A stretch of 64,000 nt of DNA from Clostridium sp. GTDB lineage: Bacteria; Bacillota; Clostridia; Lachnospirales; Lachnospiraceae. A model generated the notes under the pieces. The model was not told the origin of the DNA, searched no databases, and saw only the letters and a list, made by a program, of their open reading frames with translations. Of this stretch, positions 36,720 through 46,938 are shown piece after piece (position 1 is the first letter of the stretch; every line of letters begins with the position of its first letter). The stretch is from assembly GCA_021770825.1 (NCBI GenBank), contig JAETQD010000008.1, forward strand, positions 62,001 to 126,000, read 5' to 3'. The position numbers and the translations under genes were made by a program.

Positions 36720-36748
36720 ATTACAATTTTCTTATGACGTGGTATAAT
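36720..36748 (+). promoter_or_regulatory. Promoter for the CYTH gene
   Basis: ATTACA (36720-36725), a 17-base spacer and a perfect TATAAT (36743-36748) lie 110 bases before the CYTH start. The -35 matches four of six consensus bases. Confidence 0.5.
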
Positions 36749-36857
36749 AAGCGAGAAGACGCAAAGCGGATTCGAGCCCGCACTGCGGGGCCCGCATTTG
36801 GTTTCTTCCCTTGCCGCGGAAATCCAAGTGCAAATTTCAAAAGGAGTTTCAAAATAT

Positions 36858-37307
36858 ATGGAAATCGAACGCAAATTTCTCGTAATATCCCCGCCGGACG
36901 GATACTCCTCCTACCCTTTTCACCAAATTGAACAGGCCTATCTCTGCACCGAACCCGTCATCCGTATCCGCCGTCAGGACGAGTCCTACTATCTCACCTA
37001 CAAATCCAAAGGCCTCTTATCCCGTGAGGAATACAATCTTCCCCTCACAAAAGAAGCTTACTTTCATTTACTGAAAAAAGCCGACGGCAACATCCTCACA
37101 AAAAAGCGTTATCTTATCCCCGTCCCTAACCGCCCGGACCTTACCATCGAGTTCGACGTATTTGAGGGAAAATTCTCCGGCCTTATGCTGGCCGAAGTGG
37201 AGTTTAAGACCGAGGAAGACGCAAAAGCCTTCACGCCTCCCCACTGGTTCTCCAAGGATGTCACCTATTCCGGCGAATACCAGAACAGCCGCCTTTCCAA
37301 ACTGTAA
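36858..37307 (+). CDS. CYTH domain protein (triphosphate tunnel enzyme family)
   Basis: The 149-residue protein starts MEIERKFLV, the defining ExExK motif of CYTH proteins, and continues with VIRIRRQDESYYLTYKSKG, where the basic residues line the tunnel. LAEVEFKTEEDAKAF gives the acidic metal-binding residues near the C-terminus. CYTH enzymes hydrolyse inorganic triphosphate or nucleoside triphosphates with divalent metals; the exact substrate is not predictable. AAAAGGAG precedes the ATG; the longer frame to 36798 uses a TTG without ribosome site. Confidence 0.88.
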   Translation: MEIERKFLVISPPDGYSSYPFHQIEQAYLCTEPVIRIRRQDESYYLTYKSKGLLSREEYNLPLTKEAYFHLLKKADGNILTKKRYLIPVPNRPDLTIEFDVFEGKFSGLMLAEVEFKTEEDAKAFTPPHWFSKDVTYSGEYQNSRLSKL

Positions 37308-37318
37308 CGGCTATTTTT

Positions 37319-37364
37319 TAAAAGACCACCGACAGCACACTCCGCCATCGGTGGTCCTTTTCTT
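37319..37364. terminator. Bidirectional terminator between CYTH and groEL
   Basis: AAAAGACCACCGA (37320-37332) pairs with TCGGTGGTCCTTTT (37348-37361) around a 15-base loop with one bulge, with T-runs on both strands. It ends the convergent CYTH and groESL transcripts. Confidence 0.85.
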
Positions 37365-37389
37365 TCACTGATTCAGTTTAAAACCGGAA

Positions 37390-39018
<1,629 letters not shown>

Positions 39019-39050
39019 TCAATTCCTCCAATCAGAAAATATTACTGTGA

Positions 39051-39335
39051 TTATTCAATTACTGCAAGAATATCATTCTGTTTTACGATGATGTATTCTC
39101 CGTCATCGGTTTTAACTTCTGTACCGGAATATTTGGAGAAGATTACCTGGTCGCCGACTTTCACCTGCATAACGACCTCTTTTCCGTCAACCACTCCGCC
39201 AGGACCAACTGCGATTACTTCAGCCTGCTGCGGTTTTTCCTTCGCCTGACCCGGAAGAACGATTCCGGATTTTGTAGTCTCTTCTGCTACCAACTGTTTT
39301 AAAACAACCCTGTCAAATAATGGTACTAATTTCAT
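39051..39335 (-). CDS. groES: Co-chaperonin GroES
   Basis: The 94-residue lid of the GroEL chamber starts MKLVPLFDRVVLKQ at ATG 39335 with AAGGAGG upstream. The mobile loop (EETTKSGIVLPGQAKEKPQ) and the C-terminal EYIIVKQNDILAVIE are typical. The longer frame to 39446 runs through the promoter and CIRCE and is not real. Confidence 0.98.
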   Translation of the reverse strand: MKLVPLFDRVVLKQLVAEETTKSGIVLPGQAKEKPQQAEVIAVGPGGVVDGKEVVMQVKVGDQVIFSKYSGTEVKTDDGEYIIVKQNDILAVIE

Positions 39336-39417
39336 TACTGACTCCTCCTTGTCATTTCTATTGTTCAAATTATATGGAAAGAACAGAACATTTTTTCTGC
39401 TCCCTGTCACAAGTAAT

Positions 39418-39446
39418 GTTATAACACGCATTATTAGCACTGTCAA
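39418..39446 (-). promoter_or_regulatory. Sigma-A promoter of groESL
   Basis: TTGACA (39446-39441) and TATAAC (39423-39418) are separated by 17 bases on the minus strand. The -35 lies inside the CIRCE operator, so repressor binding would block RNA polymerase. Confidence 0.85.
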
Positions 39447-39460
39447 GACTCGAGTGCTAA
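39434..39460. promoter_or_regulatory. CIRCE operator for HrcA
   Basis: TTAGCACTG (39434-39442), a 9-base spacer and GAGTGCTAA (39452-39460) match the CIRCE inverted repeat TTAGCACTC-N9-GAGTGCTAA with one deviation in the left arm. It overlaps the groESL -35 region. HrcA repression relieved at heat shock is the established mode. Confidence 0.92.
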
Positions 39461-39582
39461 TTTTATACTTTTTTTCTACTTTTTTTCAATTTCTTCATAA
39501 TTATCCCTTTTCTTTTCCTCAAATATGCATTATGATAAATCTATATTGCATAAGCCAGTACTGGATGAAAGGAGAATGAACC

Positions 39583-39909
39583 ATGTCTAAGAAAAAAACC
39601 AGTATGCTCATTGCTTTCGGAGCCGTTCTCGGCGCTGCCGCCGCAGGCCTTTCCTACTATTTGAAATACAAATCCTTTAATGATGAGCTGGATAAAGATT
39701 TCCATGACTATGAGGAAGAGGATACCGCCTCAGAAGAAACAAAGGACGCTGCTCCCCAGGCGGACGCCAAGGGACGCACCTACATTACCCTTGATTCCGG
39801 AAAATGCAAGTCCTGCTGTGAAGAAAGCGCTGACAGTTCCCCTGAACCGAAACCGGCGCCGGCAGAAACCGTAACCGTGGAAGAAGATACGGATGGTGCC
39901 GACACATGA
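39583..39909 (+). CDS. 108-aa membrane-anchored acidic protein
   Basis: The product begins MSKKKTSMLIAFGAVLGAAA, with one membrane segment at about residues 8-26. An acidic, Pro/Ala-rich tail follows that contains a cluster of three Cys residues (CKSCCEES). GGAG lies 9 bases before the ATG. The stop overlaps the IclR start (ATGA), so the two genes are co-translated. It is similar in layout to short Lachnospiraceae membrane proteins of unknown function; I assign no family. Confidence 0.65.
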   Translation: MSKKKTSMLIAFGAVLGAAAAGLSYYLKYKSFNDELDKDFHDYEEEDTASEETKDAAPQADAKGRTYITLDSGKCKSCCEESADSSPEPKPAPAETVTVEEDTDGADT

Positions 39910-40676
39910 TACAAAGCCTTCTTCGTTCCATGGAGTTACTGGAAGTTTTAAAAGAAAAAAACCGCAGCTTTTCCATCGCTGAGCTGGCGGAGGCCATCAA
40001 TCTCCCTCCCAGCACAGTCCACCGGATCCTGCAGACCTTCTGTGAGAAAAAATATGTGATGCGTGACGAGCGTTCCCACACCTACCGCTTAGGTCCTGCT
40101 TTAATCCCATTGGGAAAGGCTGCCTCCAGAGGAATCCGTCTCCAGGATGCCGCCTACCCGGTTCTTACGGCCATGTCCTCCCAGACCACCGAGGATTCCT
40201 ACTTAATCATCCCCGTTGGAAACAAAGGACTGGTCATCGAAAAAGTAGACGGCCCCAACCATCTGAAGGTGGTGGAGGAATTCGGATATGAAATGTACCT
40301 CCACTGCGGCGCTATCCGCAAGGTGCTTTTGGCTTACCAGTCTCCTGCCTTTATCAACGAATATTTTAAAAATATCATAGTCCATGACCATGCCTTCCCC
40401 CAGGTTCACCCGGATGTTCTTCGTACGGAGCTTACGAAAATCCGGCAGTGCGGCTACGCCATTACCCAGGGGGACTATGTAAACGATGCCATCGGCATCG
40501 GCGCCCCGGTATTCAATTCTGAGGGAGAACTGGCCTGTTCCATCGGCATCATCGCTCCCAATATCCGTATTGAGACCGATGAGCAGCTAAACCGCCAGTT
40601 GGAAACGGTTCTTCATTTTGCCGGAGAGCTTTCTGCCGACCTCGGTTTTGTGCCGTCAGGCCCCCTTGCAACCTGA
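39906..40676 (+). CDS. IclR family transcriptional regulator
   Basis: The 256-residue protein has an N-terminal winged helix (SFSIAELAEAINLPPSTVHRIL) and the IclR effector domain (residues 75-250). The latter shows CGAIRKVLLAY and the block GYAITQGDYVNDAIGIGAPVF typical of IclR. IclR proteins are small-molecule-responsive repressors or activators of catabolic genes. It is coupled to the small membrane protein upstream; the MATE gene is convergent across a terminator. The target genes are not evident here. Confidence 0.92.
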   Translation: MIQSLLRSMELLEVLKEKNRSFSIAELAEAINLPPSTVHRILQTFCEKKYVMRDERSHTYRLGPALIPLGKAASRGIRLQDAAYPVLTAMSSQTTEDSYLIIPVGNKGLVIEKVDGPNHLKVVEEFGYEMYLHCGAIRKVLLAYQSPAFINEYFKNIIVHDHAFPQVHPDVLRTELTKIRQCGYAITQGDYVNDAIGIGAPVFNSEGELACSIGIIAPNIRIETDEQLNRQLETVLHFAGELSADLGFVPSGPLAT

Positions 40677-40699
40677 TCCGGCCGTTTGGTCCCAGACAC

Positions 40700-40750
40700 A
40701 AAAAATCCATGACTTTCCTTTTCCTTAGAAAAGCCATGGATTTATTTTTT
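40700..40750. terminator. Terminator between IclR and MATE genes
   Basis: AAAAATCCATG (40701-40711) pairs with CATGGATTTATTTTTT (40736-40750), with an inner CTTTTC/GAAAAG pairing. T-runs on both strands fit a shared terminator of the two convergent genes. Confidence 0.75.
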
Positions 40751-42161
40751 ACAGCTCCGCTGCCAGATTCCGCAGCCACTTTTTCTGCCGATATCTCCAA
40801 TATCCAAGAATCATCTTATAGACCTCTTCCAACATCACCATCCCGTACACCACATGAATGGGGAAGTGTAAGAACAGACCGCCCAGGAAGGCCAGGGGAA
40901 TTCCAATGAACCAGACACCGCTGGTATCCAAAAACAGACACATCTTCGTATCCCCGCCGCTTCGCAGAATGCCAACTACGTTCACGTAGTTAAACATCTT
41001 CGCCGGCATGAACAGCACAAACACCAGGATGCAGAGGGCCGCCGACTGCGCCACCTGGTCCGTAATCTGGTAAATAGAAAGGATAGGGCCGCGGATGGCC
41101 ATGCAGATCACCATTCCCAAAAGTGTCACCAGAAACTGCAGAATCAGGAAATTGGTGGCATACCGCTCTGCCCGCTTTAAATTTCCGGCCCCCATTTCAT
41201 GGCCCAGAATCACAGCCGTGGCAGCGCTGAGTCCCTGGAACAGGACCACAACAATATCCTGGATGGTGGTGGCAATGGTAATGGCAGCAACCGCATCATC
41301 TCCCATCCGCCCGTAAGCCAGGGAATAGATGGTCACACCCAGCCCCCACATAAATTCATTGGCAATGACCGGGGTACAGGTGCTGATAAACTGCTTTAAG
41401 AATGCGCCGGTATATCCAAACATTGCCTTTGGACTGCAGGCAATGGGGAATTTCCTCCAGTAAACCACCGAAAGCAGCACCAGGGTCTCCGCCACCCGCG
41501 CTGTCAGTGTGGCCAGAGCGGCACCTGCCACTCCCATACCAGCGCCCCAGATAAACACCGTATGGGACGGATCTCCTCCAATCGCCACCGTTCTGGCCGG
41601 GAAAATCAAAAGAAAATTCAGCACAATATTAATCACAATGGCCATACAGCTTGTGAGCACCGGAAGCTTCACCTGCCCCACTGCCCTTAACATTGCCACA
41701 TAGATATTGGTAAAGGCCGTAAAAGGATACGAAATGGCCGCAATCACCAGATAGGCAGCCCCCACCCGTATGGTCTCCGGGCTGGGTGTAAAAATCCGCA
41801 TCACAAGCTCCGGCCGGACAATGGCCGGCACTGCAAACAGAAGGGCACCGCTGATTCCCAGCATCAATGCAAGCCCCAGCACCTTTCTGATATTCTTTAC
41901 GTCCTGGTTCCCCCAATACTGGGCTGCCAGAATCCCGCTTCCGCTGGTGATTCCGAAAATCAGCAGGGTAAACACAAAAAACACCTTATTGGCCAGTCCG
42001 ACTGCCGCGATGGCCGTGGCTCCCAGCGCCCCGATCATCATGGTATCCACCAAATTCACTACCGTATTCAACATGCCCTGCATCGCAACGGGAAGGGCAA
42101 TCCGAAACGCCTTCCCGAGAAAAATCCGGTCCCCCAGCATCTCTTTTGTTGCAATCAACAT
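40749..42161 (-). CDS. MATE family efflux transporter
   Basis: The 470-residue protein has twelve predicted membrane segments in two related halves, each with a MATE-type opening. The first half reads IALPVAMQGMLNTVVNLVDTMMIG and LANKVFFVF. MATE transporters export drugs or metabolites using Na+ or H+ gradients. The ATG at 42161 with AGGAG upstream is preferred over the ORF start at 42200. It is monocistronic and convergent with the IclR gene. The substrate is unknown. Confidence 0.9.
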   Translation of the reverse strand: MLIATKEMLGDRIFLGKAFRIALPVAMQGMLNTVVNLVDTMMIGALGATAIAAVGLANKVFFVFTLLIFGITSGSGILAAQYWGNQDVKNIRKVLGLALMLGISGALLFAVPAIVRPELVMRIFTPSPETIRVGAAYLVIAAISYPFTAFTNIYVAMLRAVGQVKLPVLTSCMAIVINIVLNFLLIFPARTVAIGGDPSHTVFIWGAGMGVAGAALATLTARVAETLVLLSVVYWRKFPIACSPKAMFGYTGAFLKQFISTCTPVIANEFMWGLGVTIYSLAYGRMGDDAVAAITIATTIQDIVVVLFQGLSAATAVILGHEMGAGNLKRAERYATNFLILQFLVTLLGMVICMAIRGPILSIYQITDQVAQSAALCILVFVLFMPAKMFNYVNVVGILRSGGDTKMCLFLDTSGVWFIGIPLAFLGGLFLHFPIHVVYGMVMLEEVYKMILGYWRYRQKKWLRNLAAEL

Positions 42162-42325
42162 CACTTTTTCACTCCTGTCAGCCTGCAGGCGCAGACACAA
42201 AACTTAATGTGGAAACAAATCCCTCAGGTAAAAACAGCTATGCTGTTTATTCTACTACATATCCCCGGCGCTGTGCAACTCAGCGCGATGGCGTTTTAAT
42301 CTGGTAAATTGCAGGGATGACCAAA

Positions 42326-42352
42326 ATCGAAAACGGACTCCGAAGAGTCCGC
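42326..42352 (-). terminator. Terminator at the end of the peptide operon
   Basis: On the minus strand GCGGACTC, a TTCG tetraloop, and GAGTCCG (42351-42334) are followed by TTTTCGATTTT. It lies 4 bases after the last gene of the operon. Confidence 0.88.
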
Positions 42353-42355
42353 AAT

Positions 42356-44050
42356 CTATTCTTTCATTTCTCTGATGATTTCCTCCAGCTGACCTTCAAT
42401 CCGGTTGCAGGCGCGCTTAAATTCCGTCATGGTAAACAAGTATACATGCCCCGGCGTATTCTCCCTTGTCATGGAAACCGCTCTTTGAAGGATTCCAAAC
42501 GGCGGATATGGTGTGGAACGGTCCTGTCCGTAGGGACTTCCATATGTGTGCACCAGCCGGACCATTTCTCCCGCAATGCGCTTTATTATCCGGTCTTCCT
42601 GCACGCTCCCGGACAGCGCCAGTCTTTCTTCCAGCCTTCTGGCCCATGGTTCCAGTTCGTCCAGCATGGAAATGACTCCTTTCAGATCAAAATCATCCGA
42701 AAGCCCGCTTTCGATTTTCTTTAAATGCCCTCTCATAATTTCGACATAGCCGGTAATATCCACAGGAAGAACTTTCGAGTTGGCAATCTGACAGGCCATT
42801 TTTCCATTCATCCGTGCATCTCTCAGGAGTATTCCCTCATCCAGCTTGTCGATGGTATCCTGATCTGTATGCCACCAGGGACCTCCGCTTGGACAGGGAG
42901 ACACTCTCTTTTCATCCACAGGCTCATATTTCAGCATGATCTGTATGGGAATCCAGGCTCCCCAGAAGCTCTGATCGGCCCCACGAATCATTGGAATATA
43001 AGGTTTTGCTTCCATACCGGTATATTCTTTAATAATTGCATCCGTAAAAGCTTTCCCCTCCATGCATGTCGTCCTAGCACGTACCTGCTCTGCATTTTTG
43101 CATCCTGCCAAGTCCAGATTCAGATTCGCCACACATTTTTCCCTCAGTTCTTTTAAATGATGGTCACAGTACCAGGCAGAGCCTGCATATCTTGCGTCTG
43201 AATGTCCCGACCACCAGGCAATCCGGATGCTCCGGTCCAGCTCCTCCTTATGCTTCCAGAATACCCTGGCCAGTTCAAGCAGTATTGCATCGCTGGCAGC
43301 ATTATCCGTGATACCCTCATACCAGGAATCATAATGGCCGTTGAGCATCACAAAATTACTGCTTTTTCCTGGAATATCCGCATACAGCATTCTGCTTTTC
43401 CGTATCCTGGAATCCATTCGGATCGTCAGATATCCCTTTACGTCTTCCTTTTCAAGCCGTTCTGCCAGATTTCGCCCGTCTTCATAAGAAATTCCTGCTG
43501 CCGGGATACTGACGATCCTTGAAAGCTGGGAAGCACAGGGCGTTCCCCACTCTGCCCCGATGTTGCTATGGTGAATATATCCGCCATGACTGCTGCTTAT
43601 GTGAAGCATACCAACAGCTCCTGCCCGGTACAGACGCTCTGCAAAATCTCCGCCGCTCTCATGGGTCAGGACAAGCCTGTCTTTAAAGGAAGCAAAACGC
43701 TCCATAGTCTCATTTTCCGAAATATTCTTCTTCTCCGACCACCTGTCATAAACCAAACTGCACGCAAGATCTCTGACATTGCTGCTATACACGTCTCCGA
43801 TCAGCCTGATCTTCTCTCCCGTATCCAGGATGAGCCCGGCTTCCAGGGGGAGACTTACCAGAGCTTCATAGCAATCCGTCTTTACCGGAATCCCTTCCTT
43901 CTCCAGTTCTCCTATCAGATAGTCCACGCAGGCCTCTCCGTCCTCTGTTCCTGTGTAACGATGCCACTGTCCCAATATTTTTACTGACTGGACCATCCTC
44001 TCCAAACTGATATCCGGACCAATCTTCTCAAAAATCCCTTGTGAGCCCAT
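42356..44050 (-). CDS. M28-like metallopeptidase family protein, atypical active site (second copy)
   Basis: The 564-residue protein has a PA-like insert (residues 90-200) inside an M28 aminopeptidase fold. Expected zinc ligands are present as NGHYDSWYEG (His, near 237), TDNAAS (bridging Asp), NLNLDLAG (Asp) and WWHTDQDT (His). The usual Glu-Glu pair is replaced by WWSGHSDARYAGS near residue 279, so the general base is missing or moved. It has no signal peptide, so it acts in the cytoplasm. It is the last gene of the operon and overlaps the enolase-superfamily stop (TAATG). It is paralogous to the product at 45147-46844. Peptidase activity is likely but not proven. Confidence 0.82.
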   Translation of the reverse strand: MGSQGIFEKIGPDISLERMVQSVKILGQWHRYTGTEDGEACVDYLIGELEKEGIPVKTDCYEALVSLPLEAGLILDTGEKIRLIGDVYSSNVRDLACSLVYDRWSEKKNISENETMERFASFKDRLVLTHESGGDFAERLYRAGAVGMLHISSSHGGYIHHSNIGAEWGTPCASQLSRIVSIPAAGISYEDGRNLAERLEKEDVKGYLTIRMDSRIRKSRMLYADIPGKSSNFVMLNGHYDSWYEGITDNAASDAILLELARVFWKHKEELDRSIRIAWWSGHSDARYAGSAWYCDHHLKELREKCVANLNLDLAGCKNAEQVRARTTCMEGKAFTDAIIKEYTGMEAKPYIPMIRGADQSFWGAWIPIQIMLKYEPVDEKRVSPCPSGGPWWHTDQDTIDKLDEGILLRDARMNGKMACQIANSKVLPVDITGYVEIMRGHLKKIESGLSDDFDLKGVISMLDELEPWARRLEERLALSGSVQEDRIIKRIAGEMVRLVHTYGSPYGQDRSTPYPPFGILQRAVSMTRENTPGHVYLFTMTEFKRACNRIEGQLEEIIREMKE

Positions 44051-45162
44051 TATCGCTCTCTCCTTTCCCCTGTACCATGCAAAACAAAATCATTCATAGA
44101 ATAAACACCTATGCCTGGTCCATTGCCGACAGAGAGTTCCATTTGATTCATCACATGGCAGGTCCATGCCTGGTCCGGCTGCGTTGCAAAAGTAGTGAGG
44201 TCACATGCATGGCGCACATTGGGAAGTGCCGAAGCCAGATGCAGACAAGCCGAGCAGCCGATATGTGTATCATACGTACTGGCGACCACTGCTTCGATTC
44301 CATAAGCATCTGCGACCTTTGCAATCCCCAGCGCCGGATAGAGCCCGCCGCACTTACATAACTTTATTGTAAACGCGTCTGCCGCACCACCCTCTGCACA
44401 TCTGGCAGCATCCCGCACAGAATTGACCATTTCATCCAGCAGGACCGGAATCCCGCATTCCTGTTTCAGCCGCACCATTCCTTTAAGATTCCATTTGGGA
44501 AGCAGCTGTTCATAGAGCTCAATCCCACAATTCTCTGTAAGGCGGATAAACTGCCTGGCCTGGGTCTCCGTAAATCCTCCATTGGCATCTACGCGGATCC
44601 CTGTCTTCTCCCCAACTGCTTTTCGTACTGCTCTCACGCGCCTCGCATCCTCTGAAGGCTCACTTCCTATTTTCATCTTGATACTGCAAAAGCCCTGCTC
44701 TATATACTTTTCTGCCAGCTTCTGTGCCGAAAAGACATCCATAAGGCCAATGTGTCTGTTGATCTTCACTATTTTATTGTGCCGTCCTCCTAAAAGTTTA
44801 TAAAGGGGAACACCTAGGGCTTTTGCTGAAAGATCATACATTGCACAGTCGATTGCTGATTTTGCTGCATAGTTTTCAGCGATTGCATGATCCATCTTTT
44901 CATGAATGACCGCCAGATCCATACTATCAAGACTCAAGACCTCCGGCAAAAGAACTTCCTCCAGAACTTCCTTTACGACTGCCGTAGTCTCCCCTGTAAA
45001 ATCCGGAAGGGGAGTTGCCTCCCCATATCCGGTATTTCCTGATTCATCGGTAAGTTCCACGATTACATGTGCCTTTTCCTGGGGCGGCCTTCCATAGGAA
45101 GTGGCAAGTACAACATGCGGACGTACCAGCACATGAAGCTTATAATCTATAATTTTTGACAT
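44050..45162 (-). CDS. Enolase-superfamily enzyme, muconate-lactonizing-enzyme subgroup
   Basis: The 370-residue protein has the N-terminal capping domain and the (beta/alpha)7-beta barrel of the mandelate racemase/MLE superfamily. The catalytic KxK is IKMKIG. Metal ligands are RVDANGG (Asp), LYEQLL (Glu) and LLDEMV (Asp), and the second catalytic Lys is in FTIKLCKCGG. This set identifies racemases, epimerases or cycloisomerases. The setting among peptidases suggests a dipeptide or N-acyl amino acid epimerase. The C-terminal DxD motif of known Ala-Glu epimerases is not seen, so the substrate is open. AAGGAG favours ATG 45162 over the GTG at 45168. It overlaps both neighbours. Confidence 0.85.
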   Translation of the reverse strand: MSKIIDYKLHVLVRPHVVLATSYGRPPQEKAHVIVELTDESGNTGYGEATPLPDFTGETTAVVKEVLEEVLLPEVLSLDSMDLAVIHEKMDHAIAENYAAKSAIDCAMYDLSAKALGVPLYKLLGGRHNKIVKINRHIGLMDVFSAQKLAEKYIEQGFCSIKMKIGSEPSEDARRVRAVRKAVGEKTGIRVDANGGFTETQARQFIRLTENCGIELYEQLLPKWNLKGMVRLKQECGIPVLLDEMVNSVRDAARCAEGGAADAFTIKLCKCGGLYPALGIAKVADAYGIEAVVASTYDTHIGCSACLHLASALPNVRHACDLTTFATQPDQAWTCHVMNQMELSVGNGPGIGVYSMNDFVLHGTGERRER

Positions 45163-46844
45163 GGCCACTCCTTCATAGAAAAAATCAAAAGCTCAGCCGC
45201 CCGGTTCAGACTGTCATTGACATAATTCATTTTCCGGCGCAGCTCTATTTTCATGGACATTTTCATTTCCGGTGCAGTCTCCGGCTTCACAAGCTCTTTG
45301 ATCAGAGACAGGGATGGAATCGCATCAATCGCCCTGGCCGGTTCATTGGAATAAATATCGCCTCTTGTAAAACCAAGGGGCACCAGGATCCGGCCAAGCT
45401 TCAGGATGACTTTGTTCCGCAGATCATCCGGCATCTTTGCCTTATAAAAGCTTTCACATAATTCCTCCAGTTTTCTGGCTTTTTCTATGGAAGATGACAG
45501 ATCCAGCGCTTCACCTGACAGCCTTTTCCAATCCTCCAGCTTTTCAGAAATATCGGCTGCTGTCCGTCTGAAATTAAGCGGAAGGACGGGCTCCGTTAAA
45601 AACGTCATTACATATTCCGCAAAGATCCGTCCATCCCGTAAAAGATTGTCCTTGTCAATGTATTCCGGCAGGTCCTTAGGCGTATGCCACCAGGAGCCGA
45701 GTTCAGCATTCCCGCGCTCAAATCCCATCTGACCGTCCGGCATGAGTTTCTTTTTCTGACGTGAAAATGATGCAAAAGCACTGGATACTCCAACATTCCA
45801 GAAGCTCTGGTCTCCCAGCCTGCCGCAGCGTACACCTTCAAAGTTCTCCCCTGTCTGTCTGCGGACGATTTCCACTGCCAGATCCTTTGTTTCCGGCATA
45901 ATAATGGAATGGACAATATCCATCGCATTCCGTCCTCCAAGACTGTCAGCATTGATATTGACTGCGCAACTGGCATGCAGTTCTTCCCAGAAATTATCTG
46001 CATACCAAGCCGATCCTGCATACCGTCCATGGGAATGGCCGGAATAGTGGACAATGCGGAAATTTCTCCGCAGCTCTTCCCTATGTAATGCGGCCAGTCT
46101 TGCCACCTCCATCTGGGCAGCATTGGCAGTTCCGTTGTCAATCGCCCCGTAATACCAGGAATCCACATGGCCTGTGAACATAACGAACTGATCTGTATCT
46201 GCCGGTGCCTTAAGATCTGCGATCAAAAGCGGAATTTTCCTCCAGGAGGTATCTGTAACAGTAGTAAGCCCGGCATTTAATTTTTCTCCTGTTTCCAGCC
46301 TCTTTACCAGACCATCTCCATCATCATCCAGAATTGAGGCAGACAAAATTCCCGGCAGGTATTTCCAATCGGAAGGTGCAGGACTTCCCCAGGAGGCCGA
46401 AGGAATACATTCACGGATTACTCCCTCCTGGATAAAAATAACTCCCAGGGCTCCTCTCTCCTGTGCTGCCGCAACCGGCTCGTAAACAGCTCGTCCTTTC
46501 GTAAGAACTATTTTCCCTCCGCATTCTGTACTGCGGATCTCTTCAGCATTTTTACAGAAGACCAGCTCTCCCTCCACATGGCCGCACGGAACCATAGAAT
46601 GTGTCTGGGCATGGATTTCCTTCCCATTCACCACAAAAGAACAGCTTACCGGGAGACTGATATAAGCGTCATGTCTGATAAGCCTGGTCTCATAACCATA
46701 TTCCTGATACTGCTTTTCCAGCCATAAAAATGCCTCATATTCTTCTTCCGTTCCCGAAAGGCGTTCCCATTTTGCCAGCCCCGAAGCCACCTCAAGCATA
46801 TGGGACACGGAAACCTCATCTGCAATTTTCCAGTATGTATTCAT
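45147..46844 (-). CDS. M28-like metallopeptidase family protein, atypical active site (first copy)
   Basis: The 565-residue cytoplasmic protein resembles the paralogue downstream in length, order of domains and motifs. It has TGHVDSWYYG (His near 221), AIDNGTANAA (Asp), NINADSLGG (Asp) and WWHTPKDLPEYID (His). The expected catalytic Glu-Glu is replaced by YSGHSHGRYAGS near residue 266. The C-terminal 140 residues are helical and extend beyond the peptidase core. GGAGGG precedes the ATG. It follows the binding lipoprotein gene and a hairpin, and its 3' end overlaps the enolase-superfamily gene by 16 bases. Substrates are probably imported peptides. Confidence 0.82.
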   Translation of the reverse strand: MNTYWKIADEVSVSHMLEVASGLAKWERLSGTEEEYEAFLWLEKQYQEYGYETRLIRHDAYISLPVSCSFVVNGKEIHAQTHSMVPCGHVEGELVFCKNAEEIRSTECGGKIVLTKGRAVYEPVAAAQERGALGVIFIQEGVIRECIPSASWGSPAPSDWKYLPGILSASILDDDGDGLVKRLETGEKLNAGLTTVTDTSWRKIPLLIADLKAPADTDQFVMFTGHVDSWYYGAIDNGTANAAQMEVARLAALHREELRRNFRIVHYSGHSHGRYAGSAWYADNFWEELHASCAVNINADSLGGRNAMDIVHSIIMPETKDLAVEIVRRQTGENFEGVRCGRLGDQSFWNVGVSSAFASFSRQKKKLMPDGQMGFERGNAELGSWWHTPKDLPEYIDKDNLLRDGRIFAEYVMTFLTEPVLPLNFRRTAADISEKLEDWKRLSGEALDLSSSIEKARKLEELCESFYKAKMPDDLRNKVILKLGRILVPLGFTRGDIYSNEPARAIDAIPSLSLIKELVKPETAPEMKMSMKIELRRKMNYVNDSLNRAAELLIFSMKEWPCQKL

Positions 46845-46885
46845 ATGATCCTTTTCCCTCCTTCTCGGACTTTCTGTTTACGGAA

Positions 46886-46907
46886 AATCCCGCATAAAAG
46901 CGGGACC
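46886..46907 (-). terminator. Hairpin after the binding-protein gene
   Basis: On the minus strand TCCCGC (46905-46900) and GCGGGA (46893-46888) form a short stem followed by TTTTCC. Such a structure after a binding-protein gene often lets that gene accumulate more mRNA than its neighbours. Confidence 0.45.
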
Positions 46908-46938
46908 TTCCTTAAAAACATTCTGATTCATTGATTCT

